Shown: positions 36,047-49,132 of the stretch, piece after piece
Numbering within the stretch: position 1 is the first letter of the stretch
Layout: the number at the start of each line of letters is the position of its first letter
Source: Stratiolaelaps scimitus
Lineage: Eukaryota > Arthropoda > Arachnida > Mesostigmata > Laelapidae
DNA length: 64,000 bases
Direction of reading: 5' to 3'
Assembly: GCA_019614645.1 (NCBI GenBank)
Contig: JABWDB010000021.1
Location: 3,596,001 to 3,660,000 of the forward strand
Program-made: the position numbers and the translations under genes
Notes under the pieces: generated by a model
Database searches by the model: none
The model's input: the letters and a program-made list of their open reading frames with translations, nothing else
Told to the model about the DNA's origin: nothing

Positions 36047-39000
36047 CAAAACGGTAACAGCTCAAAGATGTCAAAACAAAGTATTCAAGGGGAGAAAAAC
36101 CAGAACATCAAAGTCTACGTACGATGCCGGTAAGTGGCTGTGAATAGATCGTTTGAGTAGGACACCGTTAATCCTGAATATGCTCTTGTGGTTGTGTCTA
36201 AAGACGCGCAGAGCAGTTGCCTTGAATTGATTTGCTCAGTTATCGCCAGAGCTTCTACGTATTTAACGGACAATGGGTTATATAAAGGAATTTTTTAAAG
36301 TACAGTTTAATACGCATTGCTCTGTCACATTCGTCCACTGGTTTTGAGAAATTGAATAATAAGTTACTGGTGTGCCTCGGTTGTGCTGAAGATATTATAT
36401 ATTAACTCTAAAGTTCAGGACGGGTGAAAAGAAGAACTGTCACTCTTTTATTTGTTGTATCACTACGGGCCGACCAAATCAACTCATATACGTTTATTAA
36501 TACTTGCTTGATATCACCGTTTGTAGGCCCGTTTATGACAAATAAATCACCAATTATATTCACCTATTATAGTAGATATAATATGGAGGAGAGTGCGGCG
36601 CGTTGTTTAGCAGCGTGTAACGTGTCCCACCGGATTGGAATGGAACAAGGAGAAGTGATTGTTGGTATAAACATTTTAAAAGAAGGCAACTTTTTACTGG
36701 TTGGTCGCGAGAAATGTTCGCAATCATGGACATTTGCTCTTGGAGAGTTATCAGATTTTCCCCGATTCGAGCGGTCTTCATTTGTTTTTTTTTCAAAGCA
36801 ACACGAAACGGTTGCTTGAATATCGGTTCCAGTCTTCTTTGTATTTATAAGCAGTACATGCTTGCAGAAGAGGTGCGAACTATGGTACCTCTATGCTCAA
36901 TCTGTTGGACGCCTGATACTGTTTTTATTATTGTGGTTTCGATGTCTGAAAAAATTAATTTATTCATGTTTATTTATTTGCTAAAATTGCCATACGCTGT
37001 ATTGCACTTTGCAGTATTGAAAAGCGTATCGAAACTTTCACAAAAGAGCAATGTTAGACAAATATATGCAATGATAGAGAAAAACTGAAAACTGTGACCA
37101 GCCGTAAGTCAAAATACTAGTAATTATAATAATAACAATAGCCATACTTACACACACACACACAACTGTTGTTATGCACATTCAGGATGAAGACCAGCAA
37201 ATTAATCAATACAATAAATTATTTCAGTTGTGATAACCCAACTAATGTTGTTCATATAATCATGGTTCTTTTTGTCTCGTTCCTCCTGTGCAGCCCGGTG
37301 AACGACCAAGAGCGCAAGGCGCGAAGCGCCATGTGCGTCGATATGGTGGACTCGAGACGCTCCGTGACAGTGAAAAGTCATCACGATAAGACGTTTACAT
37401 TTGACGGGATTTTCGGCAAGGAGTCGTCGCAGATCGACATCTATAGGACAGTCGTCCAGCCTCTCATCGCTGAGGTTCTTCAGGGATACAACTGCACTGT
37501 GTTCGCGTGAGTCAGCTCTCCTCGGGACTTTGTTTTGCGATATCGTGCAAACGAAATCATATCGTTGGAAATACAGCTAGAAATACTCTGCTCGTGCATC
37601 ATTTCGGATAGCACATATTTGACTTCTATATTTCTCGAATTGAACATATTGTGTAGGGGGAGCACCAAGTTTTTGACATTACACCCAAGATATGTGTGGT
37701 AGAATCGTCTTATGCGGTACAAGTACGTTCTTCAACGAATAATTATTTATAGGGAGCTAATTTGGTTACCTTTGCCAACGCCTTAGGTATGGCCAAACTG
37801 GAACTGGAAAGACGTACACAATGGAAGGAGTACGTTCAGAGCAGCTGCTGTCCTGGCAGCATGACCCACATGCCGGAATTGTACCCAGGTAGGCAATCAC
37901 ATAATCCGAGTGTTCTTGCTTCTTATAATACATGAGACAATAGTCGAGACTAGTTGTAGTGTACAATTTCAACATTTAATTGATACTATGATTATGTATA
38001 ATAATTGATAACTTTCTGTTCCCTATGGAAATGCGTTTATCAATGTTGGAAGCCCCTTTATGTTACTATAACAGTTAAGTGTGTTAAGGTAATTTTCTCC
38101 TTTCACCAATTTTGTTCCATTCGAAATGTTTTTTGTAGGGCACTTCATCAGATCTTCTCGGAAGTGGGTGACCCCGGTGTTACCATCATCAAGGTGTCAT
38201 TTCTCGAGCTGTACAACGAGGAGCTCTTTGACCTTCTCGGCTCTGGTGACCATACTACGAAGCTAAAGATTTTCGATGACGCGTCAGCCAAAGGCTCCGT
38301 TCTTGTGCGTGGTCTCGAAGAGGTGATTGTGCGAGATCGGCAAGAGGTGTACGCCTTGATGGAAAGGGGAGCTTCAAGGAGACAGGTGGCCGCTACGCTA
38401 ATGAACGCGTCCTCTTCGAGATCGCATACCATCTTCACGATCACCGTGATCTCAAGGGACACAACAGACAATGTCGAGGGTCTCATGCGTACCGGCAAGC
38501 TGAATCTCGTCGATCTCGCAGGTAGCGAAAATATTGGCCGGTCGGGCGCTCAAGACAAACGCGCCCGTGAAGCTGGTAATATCAATCAATCCCTCCTAAC
38601 CTTAGGACGTGTAATTACTGCGCTTGTGGAAAGGACTCCACACGTTCCTTACAGGTACTGACGCTATCTCAAAATTACGATACCTTCAATTAACATTGTT
38701 ACACTGATAGAAAGAGAGACTAGTTGTAATATGCATACAGTCGTCGAATTTTTCTTGGTTACCCAAGCTGAAGCTCGAGTTGCTATCATCTATGGTTACC
38801 ACCAGAGATAATATCTATGTCTCCAAATTTTGCCGGTTGAAGAAAAAGTGCCAGAGCGCGAAACTGGATATCATACGGTTGTATTAGCGAAACTAGGTTT
38901 TATGCAACGGACGGGGCGTATAAATCGATAACATTGTTATATTTATCATCATTACCATTGACGTTTTTTTGACGGGCATGTAGGTTACGCGCGCATCATA

Positions 39001-42000
39001 TCATGATTACTGTTATTATTGTTATCAGATCATCCAAATGCCTGTTGTGATTACGTGGTAGCTAATTGGTGCGACTCTTTGAAACTTCCAGAGAGTCAAA
39101 ACTGACTCGTCTTTTGCAAGATTCACTTGGCGGGCGTACAAAAACCTCAATTATAGCCACGGTTTCGCCAGCCCAGGTCAACATTGAGGAGACACTATCG
39201 ACGCTCGAATATGCGTTCCGTGCGAAGAATATCACGAACCGTCCAGAGGTCAACCAGAAGCTCTGCAAGGAAGTTGTTCTCAAACATATGACTGACGAGT
39301 TAGAGCAACTTCGTCGAGATCTGAGAGCATGTCGCGAGAAGAATGGATTTTATATCGATGAGACCAATTACCGGTAAGGATGGACAAATAGCATGCCTGA
39401 GCAACTGTCTTTGCTGAATATAAACCATATAGTATTGTATACGTATTTTGCAAATTTAGCGAAAGCGCCAGTGTTACTGATGGTGTAATCTTGGCTGCCA
39501 TTGTGTTTGTGTGCATGTTCGATGTTACAGTGAAATGCAAAGCAGGTTAGACCTCCAGTCCGAGGAACTCCAGAAGAAAGCACAGGAGGCTATTGAAAAT
39601 GCAGAAAGAATTGACTTGCTGAAGACGCAGATGAATGATATCAACCGCCTATTTGAGGAAACGCAACAGGAACTTGAAAAGAAAACGCGACAAGTGCACC
39701 ACGTTCAGAGCAGGTCCGTGTGTAAAAAGTGACGCCATAGTGACGTTGTATTCGGAAATAGGATACACGTAGCATTCCGCCTGAGCTCAGTGGGCACGAA
39801 GTAGTAGTGTTCGCTAATATTTTTTGATGTGCCACGATCGTTATCAGGTCGGCGCCCAAGGAATCAAACATAGCCTCATCAGAAGGAAGAGCCTGGTTGT
39901 AATTCTTTTTCTATTTCTTCACAAGAACTAGAACAACGAGGAAATAGACCTTATCTATTTCGTCAATACGTTGGCGTTTTTTTGCCAAGGTTTGGCAACT
40001 TCGGTAGTATGTCTAATATTATCTTATTGCTCTGCAGACTGAAAGAAGTAAACTACAACTATACAGGTGCTAAGATTCTCATCAAGGCACACAAAATAAC
40101 TGAAGAAAAACTCCACGAAGACGCAACAAAGATGGTACATAGCCTAAACATGGCTTCAACAGATGCGAATCTCCTTCACGACAAGGTGCAACGACAAAAT
40201 GATGTTGCCCATCACAACTCCACTGTCCTAGAGAAGTTCATAGGTTTGTACACAATCTTGGCATAGCTTTTGATGATACCTGCCCATGGAAGGTCGTGAG
40301 ACTTAGACGTCATACATCTCTTGAGTTGATATGAGACCTTTGACTTTCGGACTCGAAACAAGTGTTCGATTCGTGCCAAGGAGACGTCGAAGTGACTCAT
40401 ATTGTACTCGCGCGTAATCACACACGTTTTATTCAACTCTATCACCGGATTTTAAGTCTAGATGTTATTTCGCCATAACTCATTCCTTTAGCCACTGAGC
40501 CATGTTCTTAGCTTCATCGCACGTGGTTTCAAGTGATAGCGACGTATGCTACAAAACTTGATGATATTTACGATGGCATTTGCCTCATACGAAACCCTTA
40601 AAGTTTGTTCGACTAACGTTGTACCTGGATAAAATTATGCGTCCGTGACAACACAGGTTTCCTTTCCTCGAGACTGGATTCATCGCAGCGCACCGTTGAC
40701 GATGCCCTCTCAATGCTATCATCTGTCAACAATTTAGAGAAGGAGACGATTCTCAGTTTAGAAAAAGAAGGACGTCTCCTTAAGGAGACCGATTGTGCAG
40801 TGGCTCAGATTGTGCGCGAACAAGAGAAGCGCAGGGCTGAATTTGTCGCGAATTTAACCGAACTTGAGAGGCGAGCGGGTGAGGCCATGGCCGCCCTACC
40901 TAAGCAGAAGGACAAGCTAGCTAGCGGTATCGAAGACGCTTGTAACAAGATCAAGGAGGCTATTGCCGAAAATGTTGTGTCCGAAGTCAGGAAGCTTCGT
41001 GAAATGGCAGAGAATGGACTTGACGATTTGGTGAAAACATTAAACAAGTGCAAGTTGTCCGCCGGGGCGCTGCAGGAGACTGTTAGTAAAGAAATGTTTG
41101 AGCTCGATACCAGAAGCGCCGAGATGGCTAAAAGGTAGGTTCGAGGTAGAGTGGAACTAAAATCTATAATAACAATAAGAGTAAAATGCTGCTAAAAAGA
41201 ACATGCTTATAAAATCCAACAAGAGTCCAGGTACGCTGCTGCTCATGGGATTCCGTGGTTGTTAATAACAGTGATGATGAAGTTTCATACACTCGTTACG
41301 CCATCTTTTCTCAGTGACCAGTTACAAAAACGTTGTATGTACAAATCAACATAGCCTTACTTAGATTTTCTTGGATGTTATAGCACTGTAGAGGCCACGA
41401 CAAGCTCAAGAAAGCTCATAGCCGAACGTTGTGATCAAATGGAAGAGTTAATGCGCGAAATGGACTTGCTGAGGTCGAAAATGACCTCCGCTGTTGGAGA
41501 TCTTCGTGCTGTGCCATTTGTGCAAGATGAGATCGGAGCAACAGCTGAAAATATTTCCAAGGAGGTTTCACGTCGAACGCGGGTGGTAACTGAAGCAGTG
41601 TCCACGTTCGTCGACACCACTTCCAAAGGATGCGACACCGCTGTCAAGACAACTCACCCACTCAAAGACACTGTAAGCAGGGCCAATTTTGAATACAGAT
41701 TACTTTAACCAACTTATATGTGGCCTATAGGGGAGGGGTATGGGTCAAGGGTCGCGGCCCAAAATACTATTTTCCTCTTCATTTCTGACATCCAATCAAA
41801 TCGGACATAGGGCGCTCGGCCGCTTTATCTTTAATTTGAGATTTGTCATTATATGATATGACTTAACGCGAAATCACTTAATTTTTCAGATCGCGAGTCG
41901 TGAGAGCAACTTGCTAAAAGCGGCAAACGACTATGTGGTCCAGCATGCTGCTGACTTGAAGGAATGCACCATGCAGATGTGTGGTGCCGTCAGTCAAACT

Positions 42001-43210
42001 ATCGAGGTAAATATATGGCTACCTCTCTTTCTCTACGGTAGTCAGTTCGAGCCTGTTTTCTGGGCAATAAATCTCTTAGAAATGTACAATAGATATGCTT
42101 GTTGACGAGAAAAAAAAATTACTTATATTTTGCTTGCAAACATTGCAAACGGGTTACCTGTATTAATTTGCTTGAGTCGTTGTTGTGCGACGCAGGATGT
42201 TACCAACATCAAAAAGATGGTGGTCTCCGAATCAGAGAGAATCCAGACGGCAGCCCCGTCTGAGCGACAGAGCATGGCCGCTTTATGCAAGACAGTAGAC
42301 GAGGCCTCAGGACACATTGAGTCAACTGGCCAGAAACTGCGAGAACTCAAAGCGGATGCGCTTAACTTGCTTCGAGAAAATGTTAAGGTGAGTCATTACT
42401 TTTTAAATGACGACCATCGATCGGGCTATCAATCGACTATAAATGCACTCTTATCATTGTCAGTGTGACTTGTTTCTGTCCGTTACACATACAAAAATTC
42501 GCTATCATACAGAACCAAAAGGTGTCGTCGAGGTGTTGCCATTTTTCAATGCATACCGGATGAGGTATATCATTCATCGGCAACGCTTACGATTCTTTAA
42601 ATTAATCTCGTTTAATTCGATTCTCGGTGCTTCATACGATTATTGCCATTGGGACCATCCGTTGATTAAGCTCTACCCGATAATTCTGCGTTATGTTACT
42701 CTAATCATTGCTAAACGATTTGATGGGACTGCTTTGTACAGATGTGCTCTCCAACGGGAACGACGCCAATGAAACGTGTTTATGATGCGCCGCGAAAGGT
42801 GGCCAGTACCCAGCCAACAGATATACTCATGACTAGATTGCAAGTACGCTATGAACAAGCGTCATCTGAAGAGCGGCACCAACTGGATGAGGGACACAGT
42901 ATTCTGTTGGATGTCTCTGCCTCACCCGAAATGGTCGCCCTTGCCGACTGGGTATGTTCTCTAGCAAAATTGTTGTTGATTCAGTTAATCCATTCAGATG
43001 TTAATTATACCAATTAATACAGACCACCTATTTGCGAGTTGTAGCAGTTATAGCGCCCAATAGACACACACACACCTACATGCAATATATATATATATAT
43101 ATATATGTATAGAAATCCAAGTCGGTTCAATTCTTTCGTGGTTCTTGACATGTTCTTTCTTCCTCTGTGTGTTCCAGGATAAAGAGAACGCGGCCGGTGC
43201 TACTGAATGA
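36029..43210 (+). CDS. KIF11: kinesin-5 (BimC/Eg5/KIF11/Klp61F family), complete, 13 coding exons
   Basis: Homotetrameric plus-end motor that crosslinks and slides antiparallel spindle microtubules. Exons: 36029-36129, 37294-37506, 37787-37888, 38139-38654, 39092-39373, 39531-39713, 40038-40243, 40657-41134, 41384-41672, 41890-42006, 42196-42387, 42742-42951 and 43178-43210. All introns are GT-AG and phases agree. The product is 973 residues, close to family length. The motor starts with [10 protein letters not shown]-loop GQTGTGKT is at 107-114, NASSSRSH at 228-235, DLAGSE at 264-269, then [14 protein letters not shown]. The neck runs into a long coiled coil (about 375-880). The BimC box ([12 protein letters not shown], with the CDK1-type Thr at 901) opens exon 12. 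The last exon encodes [10 protein letters not shown], a C-terminal KEN box. The start could instead be the in-frame ATG at 36068, which has a better -3 A and gives 960 residues. Confidence 0.95.
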
Positions 43211-43700
43211 TCTGATTGAAAATTGCTGATTTGAAGCAGTTGCCATTAGGACTAAGACGAGGAAAATTGGCTCGTCCCGATTCATCTTTTGTAAATATAA
43301 TGTACTGTACAATTTCAAGAATGAAACTGTTATAATAGCTTGGTTTTTCTGTAAATTATCGTGTATTTATTTCCATTGCGTTCCCTGCGCGATGGCTCCA
43401 TTAGACATGTCCCGTCAATGACGGATGTTCACCATACAGATCTTAAAAGTACCTGCTCACGCTGCTGCTACAAAAGTGATAGCAATAGTAAAAATTATGA
43501 GAGGAATCGACAGCTAAGTTGCTCGAACAGTAGAAAACGAAACATAAATGTCTTGAAGGTTGATAGTGAAAGTGAATTATTGTGGCAAATATAGCAAATG
43601 CCAACGAGACCGCGCGATTTCTTCGTTACTTTACTGCGCTCTTTTTGTTTTATTAGTTTATTATAATAACGTATCTACCTACTTACTGCGTGTGACAGAC

Positions 43701-43710
43701 AATAAATAAA
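43701..43710 (+). terminator. candidate poly(A) signal of kinesin-5
   Basis: AATAAATAAA about 490 nt after the stop codon. An earlier weak signal cannot be excluded. Confidence 0.4.
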
Positions 43711-46479
43711 TACACTTGCATAATCAAATCTAATGTGATAATCTTTGTTTGAAATTTCATCCATGTCTCGAAGGGTCTTTCAGATTGACACTACATGTCA
43801 GTTTAACTAGTTAGTGTTGTTCATTGTTGTTTACTTTAAGCGCTCTGTTTATTCAAAGGGATACGCTTTGAGCATCGAAGAGGGCTGAGTTCGGTTTGAT
43901 TGCAGTAATGACTGGATGAGCAGCTCTTACCTTGTTTATTTTCGCTTCGATCTTTCATCGACACCTTTCGGTTGGTATTATCAAGGGAATTCTCTTTGGC
44001 CAGCTTGCAACTTTGCTCCGAGAATCTTCCAAATCGAGTAAGCCAATGTGTACTACCTAGTGTTTTACTGGTTGCTCTACAAATTAAGTACTCGGAGAGC
44101 ACACATGACGTCTCGTTACCTTTGTTCTTACGCTATCGGTTCGCCTATCGTAGGCCGTACGTTCGAGCCGTAATTTGAAAAAGTTATTTTATGCCATTAT
44201 TCGAATCTAACAGATTGAACAACGTTCCAATCGATGTAGCAAAAAACACAGTAAAACGCATTGAAAATATGGAGTGAGTTAGCGCTGGAAACCCTCTGAG
44301 CGGAAATGAAACACGCAGATGCAGAGTGAACAAAAATTGATGGGCTGACGACTCCAGAGCCGATATCTGCAGAGGCCGCGGTAGTTATAATCTTCACGGC
44401 GGCATGCTACAAACGAATAGTCATTTACGGAATTGTGCTTAAAATAGCCCCCATCAAAGAGTAAGCCTTTATTCTCATAGAAAAAAAAAATATATATATA
44501 TAATGAAGACGTCAAATCAAATTGTTTCGGCGCACCCTGTATTTAAAGTTACAGCTCTTCGACAATTTTTCGGTTTTTGGATGTGTCAACATTACAATGG
44601 GAATAAACAACCGATTATAATTTAGTATAGTACTTCACCCTGAGTCCATATTTTGTTACATCTAAGAGGTAGCTCGCATGAACAATGGACTAGTCACATC
44701 CAGGGCAGGTACAGTTCGTTTCCATCATGATATATTTCCAGGCTTAAAGATAAAGTACAGCCGTTCAAGTAAAAGTGTCGGTTCCACTTGGCAAAACACG
44801 TACATGAGCGGAACTATTTTTTTTTAAATAGGCTGAGACAACTCGAGACTGCTGTGTTGCACCGACCAGTAACGGAATAAATGGGTAAATTCAAGGCGAT
44901 TCATTGCGGTCTGCCGTATGAGACTGCCTTTATTGGAAAGTATTTATCAACGTCCGCGGGTTGCACCGTAGTCAGCCTCGGCTTATCATACATTCAATTA
45001 TTACATTTATAGATACTATAAAGCATTGCTTGAAACTGGCAAATACCAGCCCCAAAATGCGTTTTTGTTCGGAATTTGTTGGTCTTCTAAACGTCATGCG
45101 AGTATAGATCAACGTCCTCGGACTCGGTCTGCGCTATTTGTCTTCAAAGACAGTCTCTTAGCGGATTCCACAACGTTCCTGGAGAAAGACAACAATCAGC
45201 AAAGCGAAGACTAATGTAGTTCCAGAGCCTAGAAGTCGATCACTGCTTCCATTCCTTTGGGCCAGCGATTTTCCCTCGCGACTGCCTGGAATTGAGTTCC
45301 CCTCTGGTTTCGCAGTTGTAGTTTGTGTCGGTCTGTAAAGCGTCGAGAAAATTCAAACCTTCATTAATAATACGATGGCTTCAGTTCACAGGATAAGACC
45401 ACATAGTCGACATAAGTCCACTGCAATAATAAACACAGAATCATCATAGTGACATGATAGTGTTTTAGGAAAAAACTAGGCAATGATAGGTTGTTCGTGG
45501 ATGGGTCAAAAAGTTAACTCCTGCGAGACATGCTCACGTTGCAAAAAGTGACAAGCTGTTGTAAAATGGAGCTTACTATTAGAAATGAAGTTAGCCAGTA
45601 TAAATGAAGTGTCGAAGTGCATGTAGTTCCTCTTCCACATTCAGTTCGATCTACCAACAGGTGTTGGCGACCGTTGTATATTCGATGAGTTACACGACCC
45701 GGCGCGTAATCAATTTCAAACAGTGGCGGTGCTCTTTGTCAATCAAGTGATGAAGATACAGTTGTCAGTTAAGGCCAACATTGAGTCATAGATGTTTGCC
45801 CATTCAAAATGTTGCTGTTCGTAATCTAGGACAGTACGATGTTAATACACTTGTTATACTCTTTCTAGTGTGCGGTGTCATGTACCTTCTTGTTCGCTAG
45901 TAAATGCATATATCAAATAGATAGATGAATTAATAATTAATTAATTACATCGGAAACATGATGTTATCCAGGATGTCGGTGTGGTACTCGATAAGTGATT
46001 GATCAGTCGGATCTGTTTTGCTATGTTAGAGTCGACAAACAGAGGGCGGTGTTGATTGCTTCTTCTGACTTCAACCGAATCTTTACATTTTTGTTCAACT
46101 ACATTTGTACATACTATAGCGTCTACAAATACTTCGCATACGAGGCATTCAGAGATGAAATGTGCGTTTCAAGCTGGTTCGACAGTACCAAGACGCTCGG
46201 ATGCATATTTACACTACAGTGATACATTGTTTTCAACAGGGACAAACAACTGAAAATAATCGCTGAAAATCTGAACTGCATGCTTTGAGGAAATGTCCAA
46301 GACACTAAACTAAATGCCCATGCTCGAAACAGGCCGGCTGGAGATTAAGGTTCGAACGAGGGGGTTGGTCCGCAAAGAGTGTGCTCAGCTCGAGCATCTC
46401 GGGAGCGCAGAACTATCATTGGCGGCTGGCCTTCCTCTTCTATCAGCTGATATTTCTCGGTATTTATCCGTATGACCGC

Positions 46480-46610
46480 ATTACTACGAGAAGGTGAGGA
46501 GGAAGATCCGCACCTTCCTGAGAGCGCGGTAGGATTTGAACCTGTGACCTTGGACTTAATCCCTCTACTGGCCTATTTGTCTTTGCTGTGTCCCTAGGTA
46601 GTGCGACGTT
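46480..46610 (-). repeat. possible tRNA-derived SINE or tRNA pseudogene
   Basis: On the minus strand a perfect B-box-like GGTTCAAATCC (46532-46542) follows an A-box-like aggccagtagagg at about 46563-46575. Spacing is shorter than in a working tRNA, and no full cloverleaf could be drawn. This suggests a Pol III-type SINE head or a decayed tRNA. Confidence 0.35.
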
Positions 46611-47053
46611 GTCATCTGACCCATCAGCCGGACAGCGTGTGCTGGTTTGTACAGGCTAATTCTAAAGAGCGTACACTTTCGTCGTTGTCGTTGTAGAGGC
46701 CGTATTATTCGCCGAGTTCGCTACGGCCACGGGGTTGTCGGCAGCATTCGCTGCCGGAGTAACATTGACGGCTGTTGCCATAGTTGCTTTCTCTCCCTCC
46801 GGAGCTACGAGAATATCTGTAGTTTCTTGATCCTCCAGGCTATGGGTGAAATGAGATCGTGTTTTCGTTAAAGGAAATCCATTTTACTCAGCCTTTGTTG
46901 TTTCACAGAATAAACTGCGCCACATAATACAAAACAATCGAATGAACTCCAGCAGCCATTTTGGGCTTTATTTTGGAAGCAATGGTGTGATCAATTGATT
47001 AAAATCTCATCAGTGTATCATAAACCACCAGCGGGTGCTCATTAAATTCCCTG

Positions 47054-47056
<3 letters not shown>

Positions 47057-47097
<41 letters not shown>
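47057..47097. repeat. (TA)n microsatellite
   Basis: Uninterrupted run of about 41 bp in the kinesin-5/esterase spacer. Confidence 0.95.
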
Positions 47098-47099
<2 letters not shown>

Positions 47100-49132
47100 G
47101 GGTACATTAAAAGACATAAAACAGTATAGACTATCTGCTAAGCAAACTGATAAATACAGAAATATAGAGGGTCAATTAACTGACGTTCAATCAACTCACT
47201 TTCTCCATAAGATAACACAGAAGCAGTTATTAAACAATGCATCAATTGTATCGTCTTCTCGTATGATGACCTATCATACTACGTTATGCATATAAATGAC
47301 ACTAGTCATAATAATAATAATAATAGTAATAATAACATTATTCATAAATGTTATTTTCACATCTTATTCGTGATAACAAATGAATATTACTGAATAGTAA
47401 ATCTCCACCAGATTATATTTAGTATCTCCAAATGATGTGGCCTGTGTTCTTACATAGTTCGGACCGAGCAAGCGTCTTCTGGTTTCATCTCGTCATGGCC
47501 TCCAAGCGATATCGTCGCTCTATCCCCGCGTCTAATCCTCGAGTCAGTTGCTTTCTCTATTGGCCGATATGCCATCGAATAATAATAATAATAATAATAC
47601 TAATAATACCATAAACGCCACCGACGCTGTAATTCGTCTCATCTTCTTCTCTTGTTCTAGCATTGTATGACTCCACGGGCTCGACTACAAATCGGCTACT
47701 AGTCCCAGAACTATGGTTGTTTGCAAACTGTCGAATCAGTCGAACATTGGCGAATATAATATCTGATGCTATATGCATGACCTTCGGATCGAAACGGCCC
47801 TCATCATCATCGTCATCATCATCATTGGTATCCGTTGGCCGCTGCTAACAAATGAGCCGTGCACCGGCGGATGGACGGACGGATGGATGGCTCACATCTT
47901 TAAGGCGGTGCTTACATCGTAAACAGTAAGAGTGTGGCCAGACACAGAGTAAGGAGGGTTTTTTCGGCCAGTCCTTTGTGTCCATATCTCTCTCTTTCTC
48001 TCGCTCGCTCTCTCTCTGTCCCTCCGCATCAGTTCTCGTACAATTGATTTTCGATTTTCCGGGATCTATGTTCAAGCTTTGGGGGCCTGTGACCATACGA
48101 AATATATGCACACATGCCCTATGTCATCGCCTAGCTACAATGCTGACTAGCTGGCTGGCTGGCTGGATGGCTGGCGAGATCCCGAGTAAAAGAGAAGAGA
48201 AAACGTGTAACGTTCGTTTCGGAACTTCAGTACCAAGAGAAATTGCCGTTTCCTCCCTGCTGGCAGCCGGAATAACAACCACTCAATGGGATAAACTTTA
48301 TGTTTTATACTGTCACACAGAATTTGAATACGACAAGACAGAATAAAATGCGGAAAATCGTTTAAGTCAGATCGCTACTTCAGTGAATAGGAAGGAACGA
48401 ATGAATGGGCGAACGGAATCGATATGGATATGTTGAAGAAAAATGGATAGATAAAATTCTAGCTAAATTATGTGAGTAAATAGCCTTCGAGATTTTGTTC
48501 ATTTACCTTGACCATAGGTTGAAACGCGTCGTGTTATTTTTGGTTAATGGTTCGTCTCGATAAATATATTTTACATTTGCTTGTTAGCGACTAGGGCAGA
48601 ACTCATCACGTATTGAAAGTGTACAGCCGAAATGATGCGAAATGAATTAATAAAATTTGTAACGAGTGGGAAAAGCTATCCTGTGTACCTATAATAATAT
48701 GAATTGTCATCTACAACAGTTGTTGGTAAAGTTGGCTTAGTCACATTAGCAACTTTATAAATAAACCATAACCGAGATGCGTGATAACCAATAGAGATTA
48801 CCCGAGAGTAATCTCCCCTCCGTGATATTAACCTTAAGCAGAAACTGGACATCTTCAAATGGCAAAAACATATTTGCCACATCAACCAATCAGACTCGAA
48901 CAGAGTGACATAATTGAGAAAACATCTCGCGCCATATACTTAATTTACCTTTCATAATTGGCTCCTTTCTCAAGTACGCATTGGCAGATCCAGCGGAATG
49001 GGAAATTCAGCATCAAATGATATCTAGGCCGCAGGTCACATCACTTACAAGGTACATTGTCCTCATACACATTATACCAGGTCAGCTTTATGGACCTTCA
49101 AAAAATTCGAGCCAAAGCTGTCTCCGTTAAAC

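Larger units (their letters stand above)
43211..49132. other. spacer downstream of kinesin-5, repeat-rich
   Basis: Contains the kinesin-5 3' UTR, then AT-rich DNA without a supported gene. Repeats: (TA)n at 43085-43110 and 47057-47097, (AAT)n at about 47309-47340 and 47578-47609, (ATC)n at about 47800-47826, (TC)n at about 47983-48019, and (TGGC)n at about 48147-48177. A tRNA-derived SINE candidate lies at about 46480-46610. Confidence 0.5.
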
